A program made the translations under genes and the position numbers. Below are positions 14,191 to 20,415 of a stretch of 28,079 nucleotides of DNA, one piece after another. Under the pieces are notes generated by a model that made no database searches, was not told where the DNA came from, and saw only the letters and a list, made by a program, of their open reading frames with translations. Every line of letters starts with the position of its first letter. Within the stretch, counting starts at the first letter, position 1. Origin of the DNA: a virus; IMG/VR virus record IMGVR_UViG_3300021963_000523, positions 1 to 28,079 of that record; one strand, given 5' to 3'.

Positions 14191-17055
14191 TTATATTGAT
14201 CGTTTTGCAGGTGCTATTTCAGGACAAACTTCTTGTAACAAGAATTTAAACACCTTACATGAATTATTATTGTATAAGAATAAATCGCTTTCGCCTTCTA
14301 CTATTGTATAGTTACCTATACCGTTATTTAATGATAAGTCAGATGTGTATACTGTACACCATCTATAGGAGGATGAGCCTAAATTTTGAGCACCATTAGA
14401 TGTTGGAAGTATGCTACCTCCTGTACAGATGGTAGTACAAAAACATGCTACACCTGCACTATCTATATTTATCTTAGTTCCTCCTGTTCCAAGATTAAAG
14501 TAAAAACCACCTAAAGTATTAAACCACATTCTTTCACCACCTCCAGCAGAACCATCTAATCCAATACCAGGATCATTATTAACACCACCATTATCTGCCA
14601 TTCTAATTCTAAATGCCCCTTCGGTGCCAGGTGTTCCAAAAGTCGAATTTGTTAAAGCTACCATTCCTCCTACACATATTTGACAAGCAAAGCATGATAC
14701 ACCTGAGCTATCTATAAAGAGAGTGTAGCAGGATACACTAGAATTTGAAGTTTCTGATAATACTCTAAATGTACCTCTAGTTGATGTATCTGCTCCTCTT
14801 GATATTATTCTTGTTCCTGCTGCATACCAATCCATTGTAGATGAACTAGCAAAAGCACAAGTTGCAGTACCAGTAGTTGCTATAGCTCCAGCAACATGTA
14901 GTGCTTCTTTTGGAGAACATGTGTTAATACCTATCTTATTTATAGAAGCATCTGCATATAGCATTACACATCCTGATATTCTACAAGCTGTGGCAAGATT
15001 TTGAACAACGAATGGTCTATTATTCGGAACGCTAATTACTAAACTATCTGATCCCCAACAAGCCTCGCTTGCAGATAGTAAACCTACCCACCATCCGGTA
15101 TCTCTCAAATAAAGAGCGTTATATGAGTTAGCACCTATAATAGCACACTGTGTTGTTATTAAGCCAGTAGCACACGAAGTAGTAAAGCATCCTATTGGAG
15201 CACAAACAGAACTTCTAAAACAAGCATTACCTGTAGAAGATACTTGCATTAAAGTACAAGAAAAATCATCTTTATAAACATTAAAATTACCAGAATCTCC
15301 ACCAATATAAACACCGCCATTACTTGTGCCACATCTAAATAAACCAATTTGTGCAGAAGCATTATTTCCTGTAAATCTTGCTTTTATATTTGAATCTTTT
15401 GAATTAAATGAAACATCACCAGCAGATGTATAACAAAAATCACCACTAAGTGAAGCATTTGTACCTGAGATTGTTCCTCCTATAAAGGAAGGAGCGCAAA
15501 CTTGGCAACAGAAGGTAGCTACACCTGCAAGTGAAATATTAAGTTTAGTAGAACCTGAGGTTTCAAATTGGATATTTGATGTTGGTGAGCTTATAGATAA
15601 TCCACCTGATCCATTATCATAAAGATTTTGTCCATTTCCAAAGCATACAGAAGTTGGATAACCAGCAAATGTAATATTGCCACTATTAACAGTTGTATTA
15701 CTTCCTATTTTTGCTGTAGGAGCACAAACTTGACCACTAAAGCAAGCATCACCACTCGCACTTATAAAAGATTGTCCATAAAAACAAGTCGCATTACCAT
15801 AGCTATAAATCATTGAAGAGGTGATATGATCACCACCTTGACCAATCATCAAAGCACATGATGTAGTTCCTTGCTCACTTCCTAACGATCCAGTGTTACG
15901 AGGTCCGTTCATTAGCATAGCCGAGTTGTAAGCACTGCCTGATGGGTTAGAATAGATCCAGTGATTTCTCTCACTATCCCATAACATCGAACCAGTAAGT
16001 TGAGTTGATCCGCTATCGAATACTGCAAGTCCGCCAAATCTCACTGCAGGAGTATCTGTGTTTACTGTGATGATATTTGTTCCAAAATTAACTTGAGAGC
16101 TTGTAATGTATTGGATACTAGATGTTCCGTAAACAACTACGTTGTTAAAATACGATGTTCCTGAAACGAAAAGATCTTTTGTAATTCTAGCACCACCCGG
16201 TGTGTATAGGGAAGCTGTGCTTGTAAAGCTAATAGCATTGCTTGCTTGGTTAATAAACTGTGGACCAGTAAATACGTTACTACCAGTAGTTGCGTATTGA
16301 CCTTCGATCAAAGTTACTCTACCTGAAATTGATCCACTCGTAGAAGCAAAAGATGAACTTACAGTTGAAGAAGTAGATTCTAGGTTAGTAACTCTTGTAC
16401 TTAAACTACCCGATGTTGTAGCAAACGAACTAGATAAGTTTGTAAAATTAGTTTCGTCTTGAGTAATTCTTGTAGAAAGACTTGCAGACTGAGCTGCAAA
16501 TGAACCCGAAGCATTAGTTAAAGTAGTTATGTTAGTTTCATCTCCAGTCAATCTTGTAGATAACGAAGCAGAGTCGGCTGCAAATGAACTTGAAGCAGCT
16601 ACTAAAGTGCTTGAGGTAGCTTCTAAATTTGTCGTTCTAATACTTAAAGAACCAGATGCTGAAGCATAAGATCCAGAAGTAATAGTATAAGAACTGCTTA
16701 AAGCAGCTTGACTAGCTTGAACTGACCCAGATAAAACAAGTATTGAAGCAGTTACAGATGCATCGGTAGCAAAAGTAGCATCCAAGGAAGAACTGAAAGC
16801 TTCCAAATTAGTGATTCTACCTGCTGCAGACCCTGAAAAAGTGTTGAAAGAAGACGTAAAAACAAAAGAAGTAGAGTCCAAACCATCCAAAAACTCGGCT
16901 GTTGTCGCATACGAAGCCGAAGTAACAGACCCTGTAATACTACCATTTATGGTACCGGTAACACTTAAACTACCAGTAATCTGTACATTGCCAATCTGAG
17001 TAAGTGGACCTGAAGCATTCTGTGATCCACTAATTATAGGACTATCTATTATCAT
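14191..17055 (-). CDS. Tail fibre B (954 aa), Cys-rich shaft
   Basis: The N-terminal 20 residues begin MIIDSPIISGSQNASG. A Ser/Ala/Thr shaft with heptad-like SLSTR..NLE repeats extends to about residue 250. The shared core covers about 252-427 and ends in NATCFYG. The distal region has four C-F-x3-[VI]-C motifs (about 15721-15752, 15206-15228, 14676-14698, 14426-14450), GINTCSPKEALHV and many other Cys. The C-terminus, YRWCTVYTSDLSLNNGIG followed by YTIVEGESDLFLYNNN and FKFLLQEVCPEI, is a recognisable fibre ending where relatives I recall carry Thr or Gly at several of the Cys positions. It precedes the 83-aa protein and the LamG genes. Confidence 0.8.
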   Translation of the reverse strand: MIIDSPIISGSQNASGPLTQIGNVQITGSLSVTGTINGSITGSVTSASYATTAEFLDGLDSTSFVFTSSFNTFSGSAAGRITNLEAFSSSLDATFATDASVTASILVLSGSVQASQAALSSSYTITSGSYASASGSLSIRTTNLEATSSTLVAASSSFAADSASLSTRLTGDETNITTLTNASGSFAAQSASLSTRITQDETNFTNLSSSFATTSGSLSTRVTNLESTSSTVSSSFASTSGSISGRVTLIEGQYATTGSNVFTGPQFINQASNAISFTSTASLYTPGGARITKDLFVSGTSYFNNVVVYGTSSIQYITSSQVNFGTNIITVNTDTPAVRFGGLAVFDSGSTQLTGSMLWDSERNHWIYSNPSGSAYNSAMLMNGPRNTGSLGSEQGTTSCALMIGQGGDHITSSMIYSYGNATCFYGQSFISASGDACFSGQVCAPTAKIGSNTTVNSGNITFAGYPTSVCFGNGQNLYDNGSGGLSISSPTSNIQFETSGSTKLNISLAGVATFCCQVCAPSFIGGTISGTNASLSGDFCYTSAGDVSFNSKDSNIKARFTGNNASAQIGLFRCGTSNGGVYIGGDSGNFNVYKDDFSCTLMQVSSTGNACFRSSVCAPIGCFTTSCATGLITTQCAIIGANSYNALYLRDTGWWVGLLSASEACWGSDSLVISVPNNRPFVVQNLATACRISGCVMLYADASINKIGINTCSPKEALHVAGAIATTGTATCAFASSSTMDWYAAGTRIISRGADTSTRGTFRVLSETSNSSVSCYTLFIDSSGVSCFACQICVGGMVALTNSTFGTPGTEGAFRIRMADNGGVNNDPGIGLDGSAGGGERMWFNTLGGFYFNLGTGGTKINIDSAGVACFCTTICTGGSILPTSNGAQNLGSSSYRWCTVYTSDLSLNNGIGNYTIVEGESDLFLYNNNSCKVFKFLLQEVCPEIAPAKRSI

Positions 17056-17076
17056 CTTTTGCTGGGATTATTCCCA

Positions 17077-17084
17077 TATAAATA
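17077..17084 (-). promoter_or_regulatory. TATTTATA element (putative late promoter) for fibre B
   Basis: The coding strand reads TATTTATA 21 nt upstream of the ATG at 17055. The preceding bases, TTCATC, are identical to those before the element of the GIY-YIG gene. Confidence 0.5.
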
Positions 17085-17103
17085 GATGAATATTCGTGTT
17101 TAG

Positions 17104-17277
17104 TTACACAGCAGATACCTTAAATCTTCGGTTTGGATCTTCGGCTGCTAATTCGTCACATTTTGCTTGCGCTTCTGCTTCGGTTGGATATTCGTAGATT
17201 GGATCATCAGGTCCAAATTGACTCACCCAAATCTCGGCATTCACAAATGCTTGTTTTAATACGTAGTATTTTGTCAT
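17104..17277 (-). CDS. 57-aa protein coupled to the GIY-YIG gene
   Basis: An ATG at 17277-17275 overlaps the TGA of the GIY-YIG gene by four bases (ATGA) and opens a 57-codon frame ending TAA at 17104. The protein begins MTKYYVLKQAFVNAEIWVSQ, continues FGPDDPIYEYPTEAEAQAKC and ends RRFKVSAV. This looks like one small alpha/beta unit: strand, strand, a PTEAEAQAKCDELAAED helix, strand. It resembles short ORFs scattered through large phage genomes. No function is known. Coupling to a homing endonuclease suggests either that it was there first and the enzyme gene was inserted in front, or that they travel together. Confidence 0.65.
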   Translation of the reverse strand: MTKYYVLKQAFVNAEIWVSQFGPDDPIYEYPTEAEAQAKCDELAAEDPNRRFKVSAV

Positions 17278-17804
17278 GTTGTTTGTTTTTTTCTACAATT
17301 ATCGAAATGTCTGTTTTTCATAGGTCCAGGAGCTCCAATTTTGTGGCAGTGTGGACACTCTATTTTTACTCTTTTTTTAGCTGCGTCGCTTAACTTCTTT
17401 CTATATTCATCAGTGTAAGTTTGCACGGGATTCCATAAGCCTTTTAAATACCTTTCTTTTTGCCATGTGTTAAGACCTTTATGAGAATTACTCATTTTCT
17501 CTTTAGTCTCTTGAGATGGCTTAGATCCACACCTACCATCTCCACCATCTGTTAAATTTACTAAAGTACCTGTTTCATCAGCTTTTTTTCCATAAAAGCT
17601 AATTAAGTACTTTTCAATTGTACAAGCTTCCTCCCATATTAAATCCCTATGTGTTATTTCAACGGTATAATCTGTTTTATTTACTATGTTATGCCATAAC
17701 TTAGTTCTTTTTGCTTTTGAGTAAGCTCTTTTTTTGTTAGAGCCTATTCCCACATAAAAAACCTCGTTTGTATCCAACCTTATATGCTTATATACAATAG
17801 CCAT
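17274..17804 (-). CDS. GIY-YIG homing endonuclease with NUMOD3 and C-terminal zinc finger
   Basis: This 176-aa protein carries a variant GIY-YIG core: VYKHIRLDTNEVFYVGIGSNKKRAY at residues 4-28, in which VYKHI and YVGIG replace GIY and YIG, with the conserved Arg just after. The catalytic Glu is probably in WEEACTIEKYLISFYG (about 57-72), followed by VNLTDGGDG. A NUMOD3 element (SQETKEKMSNSHKG) lies near 96-109. A C-terminal CPHC..PMKNRHFDNC module resembles a zinc finger seen in T4-type homing enzymes. It lies among fibre genes, next to a fibre-like remnant, with its own TATTTATA element 13 nt upstream, and its stop overlaps the next ATG. Confidence 0.88.
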   Translation of the reverse strand: MAIVYKHIRLDTNEVFYVGIGSNKKRAYSKAKRTKLWHNIVNKTDYTVEITHRDLIWEEACTIEKYLISFYGKKADETGTLVNLTDGGDGRCGSKPSQETKEKMSNSHKGLNTWQKERYLKGLWNPVQTYTDEYRKKLSDAAKKRVKIECPHCHKIGAPGPMKNRHFDNCRKKQTT

Positions 17805-17817
17805 ATAACTTATTTGA

Positions 17818-17825
17818 TATAAATA
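17818..17825 (-). promoter_or_regulatory. TATTTATA element (putative late promoter) for the GIY-YIG gene
   Basis: The coding strand reads TATTTATA 13 nt upstream of the ATG at 17804, the shortest spacing of the set. It shares the upstream TTCATC with the element of fibre B. Confidence 0.5.
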
Positions 17826-17836
17826 GATGAATAATT

Positions 17837-17899
17837 TTATACGACTAAATTACCATTTACTGTTAGTGAACCTGTTACGGATGAAAAATATTGTAGCAT
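17837..17899 (-). pseudogene. Fibre N-terminus remnant (20 codons)
   Basis: An ATG at 17899 opens a 20-codon frame, MLQYFSSVTGSLTVNGNLVV, closed by TAA at 17837. The segment SVTGSLTVNGNLVV matches the pattern that starts fibres A and C (ITGSLIVNGVDVT, ITGSFIVNGVDVT). It stands 16 nt after the fibre C stop and just before the GIY-YIG promoter motif. This looks like the beginning of a lost sixth fibre, its body replaced or deleted. It is too short to exclude a chance match or a translated leader peptide. Confidence 0.45.
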
Positions 17900-17915
17900 G
17901 TTTTATTTTATATTG

Positions 17916-20381
17916 TTATCTAACCATTGCTGTTATTTCAGTAGTTATGTAGCTATTCGCATTCATGTTGATTATTATACAAGTACCTGATCCTACTACA
18001 GATTGTAGAATTGCTGCTGTACAAGAGGAAGGACCATAATTAGCAGATGACCAACTACCTCCACTGTTTCTACCTATATAAAAGTCTCTCACTTCAACTG
18101 TACCTCCTGATCCAAAGAAAGTTGTTTTGCCTATAATTCCCCAAACGTTTCCTCCCGATAAAAGTAGGGTTGGATATTCTGCAGGAAGATTGATTGTGAA
18201 AGAAGAAGCTGGTCCTCCTTCAAAAGTTTTTATTCCGTGAAGTGCACTTGTAGTAATAGATAAGTTTCTTGGATTTGCTAATGGTGTACAAACTGTGCCA
18301 GCAAAGCAAGCTGATCCTCCAATACCTATAACTCCTAGAGTTGTTCCATTTCTACCTATTACAAAAGATGCTATATCTGTAGAACTTCCTCTAGTAGCAC
18401 CCATTTGCCAACATTCACTGTACCAGTTAAAAGATAAACCTGCTATTGTTTTGTTTACAGTATTATCCGCTGCGCCATTATAAACCGATGCGTTTCCTAC
18501 GTAGTTTTGTAGCCATCTAGCATCCCCAGTATCGCAAAAGGTTACTACATAGTTACTACATACAGCTGATAAGAATGTACCTATACCTGAGGTGAAAAAT
18601 CTAGATGAACAAACTGTGTTGCAAAAGCAAGATACTCCAGTTGTTGTATCAATCTTTATTAATGTGCAAAAGCTAAAAGAACATCCAGCTCCCTGAGAAG
18701 TTGCTCCTTGAAACAATATATTCTGATTATATCCGCTAAGCACTATGCCCGCTGATCCATACCCTCCTTTTTTAATGTAACTTGTTCCATTATAATACCC
18801 GTTAGAGATAACGTACATTTCCGGTAAACCTATATAATTTCCTATATTATTTCCTTCTCTACCTTCTATTATTGGAGCTACTGGACTTCCCCAAGCACTC
18901 ATAGAAGTAATACCTGATCCGAATCTATCACCCAAGACTGTTCCACAAATGATAGCTTGAGGAGCACATATTTGACAAGCAAAACAAGTTATACCTGTTG
19001 AATTTATTTCAAGTCTTGTTGATGATGCTGTTTCATCATATATTGATAAAGAAGAATTATTGGCACCATTAAGACCACCAACAATACTGTACGTTCTTCC
19101 TCCACTTCCTGTATTTGTAATTCTAAGTCTAGTATTACTTTGGTCGTTATTTGAAATTAAAAGTACATTATTTCCAGTTCCTGTATTTCCAAAGCAAGCA
19201 GTTGTACCTGTCAAAGCATTAGTTAAAACAACACCCCTATTATCAAGTATTAATTGTCCACCACCATCACCGTTTACTATTAATTGTCCACCATTTGTAC
19301 AATGTGATTGTATGTAACCATATCTTGTTCCACCATCACTGCTATAAAATCCAATAGCACCAAAATTATCTGATGCTCTACCTTTTAAAGTAATACCAAA
19401 AAGTGTATTTCCGCTTGTCACAAAGTTACAAGCAGTAGTTGTGCTTATTGTTGATAAAGTGTTACTACAAATCTGCCCACTAAAACAAGCAGTACCTGAA
19501 GAACTAATATAGGACTGTCCATAAAAACACGTTGCATTACCATAGCTAAATATCGCAGAGCTAGTAATGTGATCACCACCTTGCCCCATCATTAAAGCGC
19601 AACTAGTAGTTCCTACTTCATTTCCAAGACCTGATGTATTACGAGGACCAGAAATTAGCATTCCACCATCATAGGTACTTGCAGAAGGATTGCTATAAAT
19701 CCACTTATCTTTTTCACTATCCCAAAATAATGAACCAGTACTCAAGTTATTACTTCCCGAATCGAAAACCGATATCCCTCCAAATCTTATTGCAGGTGTA
19801 TCCGTATTCAAAGTAATTAAATTTGTTCCAATAGCAATTTGCGAACTTGTAATATATTCAATTGAAGATGTACCATAAACGACTACGTCGTTAAAATAAG
19901 CTGTTCCCGAAATAAAAGCAGCACCCTTCACTCTCAAACCTCCATCCGTATACAAAGAAGCCGTTGATGCAAAACCAATAGCATTGCTAACATCTGTAAT
20001 TTGCTGCGGTTTTGTAAATGTATTAGATCCAGTCGTAGCATATTGCCCTTCTATCAAAGTAACTCTTGAAGAAATTGAACCAGAAGTCGTTGCAAAAGAA
20101 GAACTTACTGTTGAAGAAGTTGCTTCTAAATTAGTAACTCTTGAGGAAATTGACGCAGAAGTAGCTGCAAATGAGGAAGACACTGTACTTGAAGTTGCTT
20201 CCAAATTTGACGTTCTAATGCTTAAAGAAGCCGATGATTGAGCATATGATGCTGAGGTAATTACGTATGAACTGCTTAAGGCCAGGAAAGAACTTGAGAT
20301 TGCTGATGATCCGGTGATTCCGGTTACGTCTACCCCATTTACTATAAATGAACCTGTTATGACTGCGTTATTGATTAACAT
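17916..20381 (-). CDS. Tail fibre C (821 aa), Cys-rich shaft
   Basis: The N-terminus, MLINNAVITGSFIVNGVDVTG, resembles that of fibre A. A short Ser/Ala shaft with three SSTVSSSFA..SGSIS-type repeats leads to the shared core at about residues 114-288, ending NATCFYG. Four C-F-x3-[VI]-C motifs follow (about 19470-19493, 18966-18990, 18609-18632, 18291-18312). The distal region holds beta-rich segments such as GGRTYSIVGGLNG and GIIGKTTFFGSGGTVEVRDF. The C-terminal 100 residues, including HGIKTFEGGPASSFTINLP, STAIL-like SSCTAAILQSV and a hydrophobic YITTEITAMVR end, match no tip I recognise. Its TATTTATA element lies in the 34-base gap after fibre D. Confidence 0.8.
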   Translation of the reverse strand: MLINNAVITGSFIVNGVDVTGITGSSAISSSFLALSSSYVITSASYAQSSASLSIRTSNLEATSSTVSSSFAATSASISSRVTNLEATSSTVSSSFATTSGSISSRVTLIEGQYATTGSNTFTKPQQITDVSNAIGFASTASLYTDGGLRVKGAAFISGTAYFNDVVVYGTSSIEYITSSQIAIGTNLITLNTDTPAIRFGGISVFDSGSNNLSTGSLFWDSEKDKWIYSNPSASTYDGGMLISGPRNTSGLGNEVGTTSCALMMGQGGDHITSSAIFSYGNATCFYGQSYISSSGTACFSGQICSNTLSTISTTTACNFVTSGNTLFGITLKGRASDNFGAIGFYSSDGGTRYGYIQSHCTNGGQLIVNGDGGGQLILDNRGVVLTNALTGTTACFGNTGTGNNVLLISNNDQSNTRLRITNTGSGGRTYSIVGGLNGANNSSLSIYDETASSTRLEINSTGITCFACQICAPQAIICGTVLGDRFGSGITSMSAWGSPVAPIIEGREGNNIGNYIGLPEMYVISNGYYNGTSYIKKGGYGSAGIVLSGYNQNILFQGATSQGAGCSFSFCTLIKIDTTTGVSCFCNTVCSSRFFTSGIGTFLSAVCSNYVVTFCDTGDARWLQNYVGNASVYNGAADNTVNKTIAGLSFNWYSECWQMGATRGSSTDIASFVIGRNGTTLGVIGIGGSACFAGTVCTPLANPRNLSITTSALHGIKTFEGGPASSFTINLPAEYPTLLLSGGNVWGIIGKTTFFGSGGTVEVRDFYIGRNSGGSWSSANYGPSSCTAAILQSVVGSGTCIIINMNANSYITTEITAMVR

Positions 20382-20400
20382 GAGTTATTTCTTCGTTTTA

Positions 20401-20408
20401 TATAAATA
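20401..20408 (-). promoter_or_regulatory. TATTTATA element (putative late promoter) for fibre C
   Basis: The coding strand reads TATTTATA 19 nt upstream of the ATG at 20381, within the short gap that follows the fibre D stop. Confidence 0.5.
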
Positions 20409-20415
20409 GTTTTTA

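Noticed and set aside
17064-17075. GGGATTATTCCC inverted repeat before fibre B as operator or terminator
   Set aside because: The stem is only four pairs and no T-run follows; it is too weak to call.
14191-20381. Changed genetic code as the reason for the many Cys
   Set aside because: Cys is encoded by normal TGC and TGT, Thr codons are also abundant, and genes end at normal TAA, TAG and TGA; nothing suggests reassignment.
114-20408. TATAAATA on the plus strand as ordinary T4 late promoters
   Set aside because: All would fire antisense into minus-strand genes; their fixed distance to minus-strand start codons points to the opposite orientation.
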